DNA from: Mesostigma viride
Taxonomy: Eukaryota; Streptophyta; Mesostigmatophyceae; Mesostigmatales; Mesostigmataceae
Reading direction: 5' to 3'
Assembly (NCBI GenBank): GCA_009746045.1
Contig: RPFO01000165.1
Span: 1-64,000 of the forward strand
Length of the DNA stretch: 64,000 bases
Shown here: positions 48,155 through 59,058 of the stretch, one piece after another
Layout of the letters: each line of letters opens with the position of its first letter
Numbering within the stretch: the stretch's first letter is position 1
Translations under genes and position numbers: made by a program
The notes under the pieces: generated by a model
The model's input: the letters and a program-made list of their open reading frames with translations, nothing else
The model's database searches: none
Told to the model about the DNA's origin: nothing

Positions 48155-50619
48155 ATGGCGGCCGCGCCCACGACAATGGCAGCCTCAGGGCGGCTCGTTA
48201 GGGGCCTTAGAGTTAGCGTTCCTGCGGTCCTGTTCGGGGCTGACTGGGCAGAGGATAAATATGGTGAAAATTATGCGAATGTGCGCATACCAGGGACAGT
48301 AACGCGGGTGACACGAGACAAATCGCAGGCATTTTGCTTGTTTGATGGCGATAAAAGGCCGCTCCCACTCACGAAGGACCAGGTTTTTGAGTACCTGGTG
48401 GCTGCTGACGATGTGGGGGATGGTGCTGATGAAAGTCCTGGCCCGGCAGAGGCGCGGGAGGCGACCCCTGAGGCGGAGGAGGTGGAGCAGTCGGACGCTG
48501 GGTCTGAGGAGGAATACGAGGAGGAGGAGGAGGATGCCGGCGAGGATGAGGAGGAGGACATCGAGGAGTCCCCGGTGAAGAAGCGCAAGCGTTCACGAGC
48601 CAAGAAAGCTGCCAATCTACCCTCCCGGCGCCAGAGGATCGCTGTGGGCAAGAAGAAAGGCAAGCGATCGCTGGGCGCGCGCGATGCGGAATCTGACCCG
48701 GAAGAGGAGGAACATCTGCAAAGGCAGGGCGATGGCGTGGAGGACATGCCTGAGCAGGATGTGGGAGATCCGGTGCTAAGCGACGATGAGCCTGCTGATG
48801 AGGGAAGTGCCTCGAATCCTGCACGAGGGTGGGTTTTGGGGTGGGAGCACCCGACTACCACGTGCAGTCTCTGTCGACCAACATTGCCGTCGACGTTGCC
48901 ATGCCTCTTCCTGAGCAGGCCAAGCTGCCTGGCGGCAACCAGACAAAGTACCAGGAGAGCCCTGTCGACATTTTTGCTCTGCTGTGGACACGAGATGATG
49001 TGCTGGGCCCTATTGTGGAGGAGACCAACAGGTATGCCAACATGAAGCTTGCCAATCTGCCACCCGGGGCACGTGAGTGGACGCCATTGACTATCCATGA
49101 GCTGGCCAAGTGGTTGGGCATCCTGGTTACCATGGGCCTTGGGCGCCTGCCTAACGCACAGCTCTACTTCGTTGACCGCAAGGTGGGCATGGCCACAGCC
49201 CCGGGCCTTCAGCACGCCATGCCATTCAAGCGTTTCCAGCAGATCACACGCTTCCTGCACTTCAGGGACAGTGCCTTCAAGCCAGCCAACACCGACTCCC
49301 GCGAGTACCGCCTCTACCAGTTCGAGTGGCTCGAGATCCACCTCAACAAGGCGTACAAGAAGTACTGCACGCTCGGGGGGAAGTGCGCCATCGACGAGCG
49401 CTGTGTGGGCACCGGCCACAAATACTGCATGATTCGCTGCTTCAACCCACTGAAGCCAGCCCCCTTCCACATCCTGGGGTACTCTGCGTGTGGCCACCCC
49501 AGCGGCTACCTGTGGCACTACCACACCTACGACAAGCTGCCGGAGGAGCAGCACACGCTCAAGGTCGTGCAGCTCCTTGGGGAGACCCTGCCCCACTCCA
49601 TGGACGTGGCCATGGACAGGTGGTACACCAGCCGGCCAGCCGTGGAGTGGCTGCATGAGCAGGGCCACAACGTGGTCGGCACGGTTGTGCCCAACCGCAG
49701 GGGCATCCCCTGGGCTGAGCTCAAGATGCTCATCCCCAAGGGCAAGGCACTCAAGCAGGGCTTCTACGCGTGGGCAGTGCACGAGGAGACGGGGCTGCAG
49801 GCGCTTGTGTGGATGGACCGCAAGCTCGTGTACCTGCTGCAGAAGGGGTATGGCCTGCAGGAGATCATGGTGGACCGCCATGGCGGGCGTGGCAATGCCA
49901 GGGTGAACGTCCCAGCACCGTCAGCCGTCCCCAACTACTGGTCATGCTACAAAGCAGTCGACCTGTTTGACCAGCTGGCTGCCGAATACGACGTGGGCAA
50001 GGCCCTGGTGAGCAAGGTGTGGTGGCACAGGGCCTTTGGGGCCCACCTGGTGAACGCCATCACCAATGCATACCTGCTGATGACCTTCGTCAACCGTTCG
50101 CAGTCCTGCATGAGCCACTACACCTTCCTGTCACTGCTGGCAGATCAGCTGGGCAGCAACAAGTGGCCAGGGGCGCCTGCCCCTGTGAGGCAGCTCACCC
50201 TCATCCCACTCAGGGAGGGACGGTTTGATGGCAACCACCAGGCCCAGCGCATTCCATTCGCGGTCGAGGCCGACTGCGCGGTCTGCGCTGCCACAACCAC
50301 CACCGGCGATCGCAAGCGCACAAGCTCGTGGTGCCCAGAGTGTGACATTGCCCTGTGCAGCAGCGTGGAGTACCCCTGCTTCCAGATTTTCCACTCAGGC
50401 CGAGTGCCAGGGATGGACGAGATCGAGGGGGAGCCAGCACCTGACCCCAGGCACTCCAAGCCACTCACCCAGAAGGGCGAGAGGGGGAAGGAGTGGTTGG
50501 CGACGAGGCAGACCCGCGCAGGGGCAACGCCTGGTTCCACCCTGCAAGGGAATGCTAGGAAGGCCTGGCTGAAGGCCCACTGCCCCATCAACAAGAACAA
50601 GAACAAGAAGAAGAAGTAG
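48155..50619 (+). pseudogene. piggyBac transposase (one frameshift near 48830)
   Basis: ATG at 48155 (MAAAPTTMAASGRL). The N-terminal region (to about residue 225) has a small domain with a RVTRDKSQAFCLFDGDKRPL segment, a long acidic stretch (EEEYEEEEEDAG) and a basic nuclear-localisation-like run (PVKKRKRSRAKK). From about 48829 the gene reads one frame over at a G run (TTTTGGGGTGGG), so an indel or unrecognised intron lies there. The catalytic domain shows the three Asp positions: CAIDERCVG, VAMDRWYTS and CYKAVDLFDQL. The C-terminal cysteine-rich domain (CAVC, SSWCPECDIALC, FHSG) ends in a Lys-Asn tail. The enzyme excises and inserts at TTAA. Apart from the shift all key residues are present. 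Confidence 0.85.
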
Positions 50620-51559
50620 AAGCCTACCTCCCCATAGGCCAGCAGGTCATGCTATATTTTATCGCACACCATAGCCAGTTTGCACACTAGTGGCTCCTCT
50701 TGACATGCTTGTGTGTTGCTTTTTTCAGTTTAGCATGTGTGCCCTGTTTGGTAGTGCATGATGGTTTGATTGCTGTATGGAATAGCATGTGGTGTCATGT
50801 GCATGGTGGTGTGGCTCACGTGTAGCTTGATAGCTGACAGCCCCACTAGTGCTTGTAAATGGCAGTCAAGCATGCAGTGTTTGCATTACTCTAGCCAGTT
50901 TAGTTTACATGGCCACCTTGGTTGCAACTGCTGAACAGTTGAGCTTGGGGGAATAATAAATAGGGTGGGGATATACCCTTGTGTCCCAGCGTGTGCCAGC
51001 ACCCACTCGTAATTACGCATGTCTTTGCCAGCATAATAAAGACTTTTATTGCAAACATTCAGTCCAAACTGTCAGGGATATTCATGCATTATGTGTATGC
51101 AAGTAATTGAGTCATTGGACTCACAATAATGGTGGCAACCATGAGAAATGATGCATTATGTAAAAATGACAGTTTCGGCCGGTTTATGGGCTGCTGGGGG
51201 TACAGGGTGTAACTGCTGGTATACCCACCCAAATGATGACCCCAATGGCTCAAACTGTTCAGCAACTAATTGTTTATCATCCCTGAAGTGGTAGGTGCCT
51301 AGGTCTTATAACATAATTCAAAATGCACATTCTACCAAAAATGAAAACGCGCGTCTTGACCCCCCTGACTTTGACGGCAGTTATACATGGCCTACCCTGC
51401 ATATATGTGAGGTTGTGATATACCAACCCGAAGGGCAACTCATGGACATGCTTGGCCCCCAAGGACAGCCATTGGATATGGGTAGGTTGGATGGCATCTG
51501 GTTTGCAAAATTGTGAAGATCCAGCCGATTTATCGGCAGGATCTCAGACCATTTAGGGG
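50620..51559 (+). other. PB-2 3' non-coding region
   Basis: A/T-rich, with two AATAAA-like sites (about 50957-50963 and 51034-51040) that may end the mRNA, then the right inverted repeat. No further gene. Confidence 0.6.
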
Positions 51560-51692
51560 TTAAGCAGCCAGGGATCATGGATGCCGGAAATTTGGTTAAC
51601 AAATTTTAGCCCCGCACCCATGCTGAGCGCAAGGCTGGTGAGGCACTTCTTGTACCGCCATAGCCTCAGCCGTCGGCGCTCAGCCAACGTTT

Positions 51693-52111
51693 ACAAGAAA
51701 AAAGACCACAACAATGTCACTACGCCGCCAAAGTAGTCAAACTGCCCTAGCACGGGGCTGACATCAGCAACCGAGCTTAACTTAACACGCCAACCTGAGA
51801 ATGTAGCGACACCTACCGTACCACAAAAACAACAACCAATCAAATACCCTTTCCGAAAGGTTCTAATTATCATTCAACAAACCGGTTCAACAAACCCGGC
51901 CCTGTCAAACTTTAAGCATAAGATTGTTTCGAGATTGTAGCACAATAATTATAGGGCCACTGCCCCTACTAACAATTCCAGGTCGCCAGCCATTAGCCAA
52001 ATCCGGTTACATCTGCCAAACCCGCCCGGTTCAGCCGACCATCCAGGCGGCTCCCGTGAGCGGCCTTATTCCCCGCCTCACTTCGAGAAACTCTTTTCAA
52101 AGAAATCCGAT
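51693..52111 (+). repeat. Dispersed repeat R2, copy 2 (419 bp)
   Basis: Same borders as 46531-46949. The only differences I see are single bases (for example AATAATTAT against AATAACTAT). Confidence 0.85.
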
Positions 52112-53494
52112 CTAGGCAGCCGCACGCTATATCTATGGTGCTCGCATCCCTAGGAGTCTTGTCTAGCATGCCGCCCACGTGTGCAAACGCGCGGCTTCCC
52201 AAAGTTGCAGGGGGGTTGTTGTCCTCTATGACTTGGGCCCACTTGGCCTTGTCCATCATCTTTTTCCATATCACCGGGAGAGGCCTTGTCACGTCCGTGA
52301 TCATTTACGTCCGTGCACTCAAGAAGTTACGCCGTTGCCGTAATCGGAATCGTTACCGACGTTTGGTTGGTTGGTTCCGATTCAGTAGGCCGCAGGCTTC
52401 AATTGTTCCTTTGGGCCGGTGTGGAGCGCCGCGCCGGAAAGGCCTGAATTTCTAGAGTGACAGTCTTAGGTGACCTGGCTTAGGTTCAGGCGCAAGACTT
52501 TGGGGCGCAAAGCCTTGGTGGCTTGCGCAATATTCCGGTGCGTGACATTTGGCAGTTATTAATCTTTTGTATTGTCCAGACAGAATTATGTTCAGTCCAT
52601 CTGACAAAGCTAGATACACAGATCGTACTGTGCGGTGTGCTGGCCCGCACGTGGCTGTCGAACATACTTGCATGCTCAGCATTTTCTGGCAGTCTAACTG
52701 CACGTCAGGCGGCTTGCTGGCAAATGCGATAGCGCATGGATGCCGGGATTCTCGGAGGTATTTAGGAGTCGGGCAGCGGCCATGGTGGTCGTTGTTGGCT
52801 CGTTTCTCTCCCTCACAACTAGTTTGTTGTCTTCATGGGGTTAAACTTCTCGAACAGCCTGCATGCAGCAGCCCCGTGAGTGGTTGCATGTCATTGCCAT
52901 GCCGATGGTTGATAGGATTAATGACAGTGGTTTGATCCGGTTGGGATGTTGTTGGCATTGTGGACGAGAAACGTTCTGCTGACCCGGGAACAGTCCAGGG
53001 AAAGGGCCGGTTTGTCGTTGGCCAGTGTGCCAGTAACTGGGACATGAGCACAGAGTCACGCGGTTGATATAGATGGTGACGTAAGTACACACTGTTGCGC
53101 CACAGTGGCGTCATGGTCGGACTGTGGTGATTTCGATGGGTCTCAAGGATGGTTACTCTTACAGTTGCGGCAGCACAACTCGGCATTCATTGTAATTTGT
53201 CAAATGTTATGGAATGAATGGTTTGGGCATTGCTGTAATCACAAAGCATTATTGCAATCTTCATAATATAATCGGCTGGCTGCGCTGCATGTCATGAAGG
53301 TGGTGGTGCCGTCAAGGACCACACCTATCATTTTCACTTACTTATATAGTGGATCACACACATGAGTACTCTATTGCTATGTATATGCCTTCCAAGTGAT
53401 AGTCTAGGATATAATGGCACGCAAACGCGACAGCCTAGCCCCCCCATGTCCTCTACTAGAGCTCTGTTCTTTGAAGGTGAGGGCTTTGCGGCGT
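52112..53494. other. Mostly non-coding; short minus-strand coding-like remnant at the left
   Basis: At 52304-52112 the minus strand reads PVIWKKMMDKAKWAQVIEDN, ATLGSRAFAHVGGMLDK and IDIACGC, which looks protein-like and is cut by R2 copy 2, but I do not recognise it. The remainder shows no gene. Confidence 0.35.
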
Positions 53495-54106
53495 CTAACC
53501 TGGCTGGGCCCGGCCCGGCCACGTGAGGAGGGGCCGGCCCGGCTGGGCGGGGTGCAGCCCTCCAGAGGGGCCACGTGAGGTGTCTACCTGGTTGGTGCGA
53601 GCTAAGTGCCCTACTAGCATCAGGCGCCGCTGCTTGATGGTGCTGGTGATAAGTGGCATGCCGAGATACAAGTCCTCCTTGCGGACATGAGCAGCGTATC
53701 CTACACGAAAAATTGACCGCAGCATGTTGGTGACCGCGCCATCCAGCTTGTTGCCAATTAGTCGTCAGTGAGAGTCCACGTCTCGGCCCCGTACGTAAGA
53801 ACAGGGAGGACCAAGACCTTAAACATGTCCTGTTTCTCTAGCTTGGCAAAGGGCTTGTGCCACAGGGCCCGGTATTGGCGTAAAGCGTGCCAGGCGAGCG
53901 GAGATACGGTGGTCCACATTGGCCTCGCAGCTGGGGAGTAAGCTACCCAGCAACTTGACGCAGTCCCGATATAGGACTCGAGAGCCGTCAAGGAGAAAGA
54001 GGTCTGGCGGTGGCTGAGTGAGCTCAATCGCCAGAGCCTCAGTCTTCTTGCTGACCTCAAGCCCCACCGCCACCCGGGCCTCGATTGCCAGGCAGTCAAG
54101 CCACAT
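53495..54106 (-). pseudogene. LINE (non-LTR retrotransposon) RT C-terminal part
   Basis: Two minus-strand frames read together: CVKLLGSLLPSCEANVDHRI (54106-53819), VLVLPVLTYGAETWTLTDD (53830-53758), then MLRSIFRVGYAAHVRKEDLY, RRLMLVGHLARTNQVDTS (53725-53560). The LPxLxYGxETW motif marks the end of RT in Jockey/I/L2-like LINEs. Several frame breaks are present. On the 5' side the fragment starts abruptly at GCTGATAGATTAATTAATT. Confidence 0.8.
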
Positions 54107-54113
54107 GCTGATA

Positions 54114-54140
54114 GATTAATTAATTAATTAATTAATTAGG
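54114..54140. repeat. TTAA/AATT microsatellite
   Basis: About six TTAA units. Similar runs lie at 44612-44645, 46054-46075 and 46199-46226, each next to LINE-like sequence. Confidence 0.8.
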
Positions 54141-54423
54141 AAGATAACTCCGTTGGGAGTATATGTAGCACATAGCCCTTGAGAAGGGGCATATGGCCTA
54201 TAATACATCCTAAGCTACTTCCTGGCCATATGGCAGAGCGTGTCTTGGATAGTCCAATCTCACAGACGGCGCAACGGAGTCAAAGCCGCAACCTTCATCG
54301 CCAACTTCGCAACAAGGAGCACCTGCTTTCGCAACCCGGCACTCCCAACGGTATGCTGCATTCTTTGACCCCAAGACCAGGCGAGCAAGTCGCGCCGCCC
54401 GCCTGGAGGGTGCCATATGCGCG

Positions 54424-55078
54424 TTGAAAAGTACTAATATGTTATCTCACGCCGCACACACGTCCCCGCCAGCCTCTCCCCAACCACCTGCCGACACCGC
54501 AGGTCCCCGGCGCCCCCTGCTGGACCAACGCCGTCACCACTCGCTGCGCATCGCTACCTACAATGTCCGCACCCTGCCCGGGGGAGATGCCCCCCCGCGG
54601 GCCAACGAGCTTGTCCACTACTGCCGCCTATATGGCATTGATGTGCTTGGGGTCCAAGAGCACCGACGCTCCTTTGAGGGCCCCGTTCAGCGTGTCACCC
54701 TCGCACTACAATTAATGGCAACTGCTGTGCGGCCCGGCGCATGCACCGGGTCAGGGAGGAGTGGGCCTGCTGTGCTCCCCCACCGCTGCCGCCCAGCTCG
54801 TGGACCACATATACAAACTTTGCTCTAACCGGATCCTTCAGTGCACTTTCCGCTCCCTTGAAGGATGGACCCCCATTATGCTCTCGGTAATTGTCGGATA
54901 TGCCCCACATGCTGGGCACCCGGCCGAGGACCGCGCAGCGTTCTTCAAGTCCAGTTTCTCGACATTGAGAAACAGATCCCACGTCAATACATCGTTGCCA
55001 TCTCGGTGGATGCCAACGCGTCCCTGACCGTGGGCCGCGGGGGCTGCATGTATATGCGCCGCGCCTAATAACCGATAG
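54424..55078 (+). pseudogene. LINE endonuclease domain, 5' part
   Basis: Begins with a Pro-rich leader, then LRIATYNVRTLPGG and RLYGIDVLGVQEHRRS, the first two motifs (Asn and Glu) of the apurinic-type endonuclease of LINE ORF2. Frame shifts near 54735 and 54990 lead to GLLCSPTAAAQLVDHIY, VIVGYAPHAGHPAEDRAAFF and AISVDANASL (the D-x-N strand, Asp present, usually GDFN). The domain nicks the target DNA. It is cut at 55079 by the Cop-B3 LTR. It runs opposite to the RT fragment at 53495-54106, so they are two separate LINE copies. Confidence 0.8.
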
Positions 55079-55743
55079 AGTTAGCATATTAGGGCACCAA
55101 TGTGCTAGTTGGATGCAGGATGAGGAGACCTTTCTAACGCCGTGCTGACTGCCTGAAACAGACAAGGGACGTGAGAGTTATCAGGTCCCGAAGTCCTGCC
55201 GACCGGCGGCGGCGGCAGTGCACACCGAGGCCGCAGTGGACAGGACACGTGGCAGGCAGGGCCTGCACAGGCTTAGCTTGGACCAGCAAGTGACTCAGGT
55301 CCATGGAGGCTGAGGGCGCAACAGTCCGGCGACTAAGTAGAGACCAGTAGGCCAGTCGCGGGCTCTGCAAGGATGCGCATCCGTGCAGAGCTGTGACAGG
55401 AACTGGTGATACCTAGTCGCGGAATGTCAGAGATCCTTAATGCTGCCTGCAGCAAGGATGCAAGGTAGCGGTAAGCAGAGCTCTGGCAAGGTAGCGGTGC
55501 ACTGTGCGAAGCCGATGGGCGATGCCTTAGGGCACGATGGAAATGAGGTTACATAAAGCTATGGCCTAAGGCAGGTCAAGGCAGTTCTTTGCCGACGCAC
55601 CGTGGTTGTCACTTGGAGTGAGCAAGCCAGCGAGAGCGTTACCTGGGGCGAGGAGCAAAGGTTGCAAGCTACGCGACCTAGGTCCTAACAGTCGCGACAA
55701 GGACCAGGAGCTCACAGCAGCTGCCTGGCCGGAGTCGCTAAAT
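55079..55743 (+). repeat. Cop-B3 5' LTR (665 bp)
   Basis: AGTTAGCATATTAGG...GTCGCTAAAT, near-identical to 23542-24206 and the complement of 11356-12020. Confidence 0.9.
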
Positions 55744-55780
55744 CGTAATAATTATTGTTTTTGTGATTTCCTGCCATTTC

Positions 55781-56904
55781 ATGTCTGGAGCATCGTCTAC
55801 GGGCCATCCAGCCGCAGGAGACGAAGGTCAGAGCTCGCAAGAAGCTCCTTTTACCCATACCGGCAGCCAGCAAGTGCGCCTACATTTGTGCAGGCGGCAT
55901 ACATTGCGATAGGGCTTGCCGACGAGGGTTGGGTCGCAGTTTTGGGGGGGGGCAACCGGGCGGCTGCAGCGGATCCTATAGTGCAAAGGGCCCGCGTGAC
56001 AAGCGCGCCAGGGGAAGCTGGGCGGGTGGCCATAGAAGAACTGGTGCGGCTACGCGACGCGTTGGCTATCACAGCTAGCGGCGTTGAGGTGGCGTATCAG
56101 GGGGGTCATATTACGCCAGCAAGCCTTGACCTTGCGAGAGAAGCGTGTAGCCAGATTGTGGCTATAGCTTTGGGAAGCACGCGCCTTTTTAACCACTGGG
56201 TGGCTACGGCGGTGCTGGGCGAGGGAATTCCAGAGACAGACGAGATCCGGGAGGCGAGGAGACGTGAGGAGATCAATCCGTGGGTATCGGCTGAAGTGTT
56301 TTCGCAAACTGTTGAGAATTTAGTTGCTGTGCTTTTGCAAGAGGCATGCAAGGGGGCAGGCAGACAGGTTTGTGATCACCACCAACCCACCTGGAATCTT
56401 CACATTTTTGGATACTCCTCGACGCGCGAGGGCGGCATCGGCACCAGGTCTGTCGGTAACGATTGAGGCCGGGGCTGCGAGGTCGCCAGATAACATCTTC
56501 CATACCTACACTGATCGCCCGAGGGGGATAGTGGTGAGGACAGCGCAGCAGATCCGCGAGGCTGAGCAGGGCTCAGAGCTAAACCTTCCTAGGGATTCAG
56601 TGCACGAATACGATCGGGCGGGGCGAGGTGAGCAGAACCAGCTCGCTAACGGAGACACGCGGTGGGTGAGGAACCAGCAGTGGTTCCGGAATCCCAGTGA
56701 GCCCAGGGTCGCTGTGGAACGTCAACACGACAGCCAGCGACCGGTGGGGTGCGCGTCTACGGTGTCTTCAACGCGGACTTAGCAGTCGCGCGTCGTCCTG
56801 TTACACCGGTTGCAGAACCTGCGGGCGTGAGAGAGCAGCAGGAGCGTGAGTCCAAACAAGCCAGGCTGAGCCAGGAGGCCGAGCCAGGTAGGGAGGCTTC
56901 GTGA
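55781..56904 (+). pseudogene. Extra ORF of Cop-B3 (frameshifted copy of the 372-aa ORF)
   Basis: ATG at 55781 (MSGASSTGHPAAGDEG), TGA at 56902-56904. Compared with 11322-10204 it lacks one T in the run near 55850 and has four extra bases (CATG) near 56345; a further difference near 56755 also shifts the frame. The protein is otherwise nearly identical. Function unknown. Confidence 0.75.
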
Positions 56905-57000
56905 GGATAGGGGGCGTTGCTTTCTTTGCTGCCATCTTGTGTCTGTGCCCATAATACTTAAGGGCAAGAACGGGGTCGGCGGCGGGAGCAAGGCGGTTGC

Positions 57001-57303
57001 GATGGAGGGTGGAGAGGCGGAAGCGTCAGTGCCAGCAGTCGGCCAGCCAGAAGGGGAGGCGATTCCCACGATGGAGGGCGTGGCGGGGCAAAGGACGCGG
57101 TACCGGAAGCGAAAGGAGGAAGCTCGGGGGAAGGAGCGCGCAGAAGGGCCAACGGACAGCATTGAGCTGACTGGAGGAGGCCAAGGGGAGGGGCTGCAGG
57201 CCAACGGTGGTAAGACGGTCCGTGTGGCCGAGGCAGTCGTTCCTCCTCATGTTTCTGTAGACGCTATGGCTGGGGGTGCTGGGGCTTCTGCTGTGGGTAG
57301 TGA
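57001..57303 (+). pseudogene. Cop-B3 GAG, N-terminal part
   Basis: MEGGEAEASVPAVGQPEG onward, cut after about 100 codons (GAGASAVGS) by the Cop-D LTR. The upstream ATG used in Cop-B2 is ATA here. Confidence 0.75.
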
Positions 57304-57948
57304 AGTTAGAAAGAGCTCCCAACGTATGTGAGCTCTTGGTCTTTCACAGCACGGCTTAGCCAATGTTGCAAGGCAGCAACCTTAAATCTATGCACCAGGC
57401 CACGACCGCAGTGGGCACTTCCACGACCAAGGTGGCACCCACGGTTCGTGCTTTCCGAGATAGCTGGTCATCCCCCATGACCAAGCTATATCCTTTGCGT
57501 TGTTCCTCGTTCCCATCGGCGTGACGAGGCACGTGCAGGCGTGCAAGCAAATCCACAACGTCCACTGGCATCAGTGCAGAGCCAGGACGCACTGGATTTG
57601 CCTAGACTCTGCAACCTAGGAAGTACAGGACCTGTCACAGGCCTGCAAGGTCTAGTATCCTTGCAGCCCTGTGCCAGTTCCAGTACCCCACCAGTCACAG
57701 GCTGCTGCTCCTCCTGGACTACGTGGACCACAGTCACGTGATAGACAGGCTAAGCCTGTGCAGGGACGTCCTGCCACGTGTCCTGTCCACTGTACCAGAG
57801 GACTGCACCCTAGTCGGCCACGGATGGCTAGGACTTCGGGACTTCATATCTTTCTTGTCCCTTGTCTGTTTCAGGCGGTCAGCACGGCGTTGGAAAGGTC
57901 TTTCCAAACTGCATCCACTTAGCATATTGGTTGCCCAAAATGCTAACT
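57304..57948 (-). repeat. Cop-D 3' LTR (645 bp)
   Basis: On the minus strand AGTTAGCATTTTGGGC...TTTCTAACT. The first about 40 bases match the Copia-B LTR start, and other blocks, such as CCTGAAACAGACAAGGGAC, match too. The right edge is set by the polypurine tract at 57949-57975; the left edge by the break in Cop-B3 GAG. Confidence 0.8.
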
Positions 57949-58173
57949 CCAACCCTTTCTTCTTTTGGAGCTGGACCAGTTTGAAACAAGCCTAACCTTG
58001 CTTGTGCCCACTCAGCCACAGACCACTTGGTCCCTTGGGGTTGATCAGACCTGATAGGGCCCAGGGTCCTGCCTCCTTTTGGTAACAACATATACGCCCT
58101 TGGACCAGGCTAGGTGTACTGGCCAGTGAATCAGAGGTCACCCCAGGTTATCCCCTGACCCCTTGGTCAGCTC
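57949..58173 (-). other. Cop-D 3' UTR end and polypurine tract
   Basis: The minus strand CCAAAAGAAGAAAGGGTTGG next to the LTR closely matches the tract of Cop-B1. Confidence 0.7.
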
Positions 58174-58178
58174 CCAAC

Positions 58179-58384
58179 AGTTAGGTTAATATTGTGCGGA
58201 AACCTTTTTGCCACTTGGGCTACTCAGGTTCCGCACAATATTACCGGCGATAACCACTCGCCGGACACTCAAGTTCACGACGTCGTGAACTTGAGTGTCC
58301 GGCGAGTGGTTATCGCCGGTAATATTGTGCGGAACCTGAGTAGCCCAAGTGGCAAAAAGGTTTCCGCACAATATTAACCTAACT
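58179..58384. repeat. Pal-2 palindrome 1 (206 bp, perfect)
   Basis: Two 103-base halves are exact reverse complements around the centre TTCACGAC/GTCGTGAA. The unit ends in AGTTAGG and CCTAACT. Confidence 0.95.
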
Positions 58385-58584
58385 AAAACCTAGCCTCTTG
58401 GGGCGAGGACGAATCACTAGGCTCGGAACACCCGTATGCATGAATATGATCGAATATAAGCATCTCGTTGGTGCAAATATCGATATGAATATGATCGAAT
58501 ATGAGCATCTCCTTGGTGCGCATATGATTAGAGCCGGGTGCCAAATCGGAACGAATTATTCCCCCAAATAATCCGCTTCCGAGT

Positions 58585-58595
58585 GGATTCGAACC
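58585..58595 (-). other. tRNA-like T-arm / B-box in Pal-2 arm 1
   Basis: The minus strand reads GGTTCGAATCC inside AAGACCTGGATCCTTGCGGG..., which starts at the central palindrome border and resembles the 3' half of a tRNA-Leu (anticodon stem CCTGG, long variable arm, T-arm). The other three arm ends carry a decayed form (AAAACCTAGCCTCTTGGGGC). Confidence 0.55.
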
Positions 58596-58620
58596 TGCGC
58601 CCCGCAAGGATCCAGGTCTT

Positions 58621-58826
58621 AGTTAGGTTAATATTGTGCGGAAACCTTTTTGCCACTTGGGCTACTCAGGTTCCGCACAATATTACCGGCGATAACCACT
58701 CGCCGGACACTCAAGTTCACGACGTCGTGAACTTGAGTGTCCGGCGAGTGGTTATCGCCGGTAATATTGTGCGGAACCTGAGTAGCCCAAGTGGCAAAAA
58801 GGTTTCCGCACAATATTAACCTAACT
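58621..58826. repeat. Pal-2 palindrome 2 (206 bp, perfect)
   Basis: Identical to palindromes 1 and 3 as far as I can compare. Confidence 0.95.
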
Positions 58827-59058
58827 AAAACCTAGCCTCTTGGGGCGAGGACGAATCCACTCGGAAGCGGATTATTTGGGGGAATAATTCGTTCCGATTT
58901 GGCACCCGGCTCTAATCATATGCGCACCAAGGAGATGCTCATATTCGATCATATTCATATCGATATTTGCACCAACGAGATGCTTATATTCGATCATATT
59001 CATGCATACGGGTGTTCCGAGCCTAGTGATTCGTCCTCGCCCCAAGAGGCTAGGTTTT

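Larger units (their letters stand above)
47840..51559 (+). mobile_element. PB-2: full-length piggyBac-like transposon (3720 bp)
   Basis: TTAA at 47836-47839 and 51560-51563. Terminal inverted repeat CCCCTAAATGGTCT at the left, complement AGACCATTTAGGGG at the right; CCC next to TTAA is the piggyBac signature. It encodes one transposase on the plus strand, interrupted by one frame shift. Confidence 0.9.
55079..57303 (+). mobile_element. Cop-B3: Copia-B element, 5' part (interrupted by Cop-D)
   Basis: LTR 55079-55743, extra ORF 55781-56904, GAG start 57001-57303, then the Cop-D LTR end. The rest would resume beyond Cop-D and Cop-A2, outside the window. Confidence 0.85.

Noticed and set aside
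48800-48850. Intron at the piggyBac frame change
   Set aside because: No convincing GT...AG pair around the point restores the frame without losing conserved-looking residues; a G-run indel is simpler. RNA data could overturn this.
48271-49881. 536-codon minus-strand open frame
   Set aside because: It is antisense to the piggyBac transposase, whose plus-strand reading has the catalytic Asp motifs and Cys-rich domain. High GC keeps the opposite strand open.
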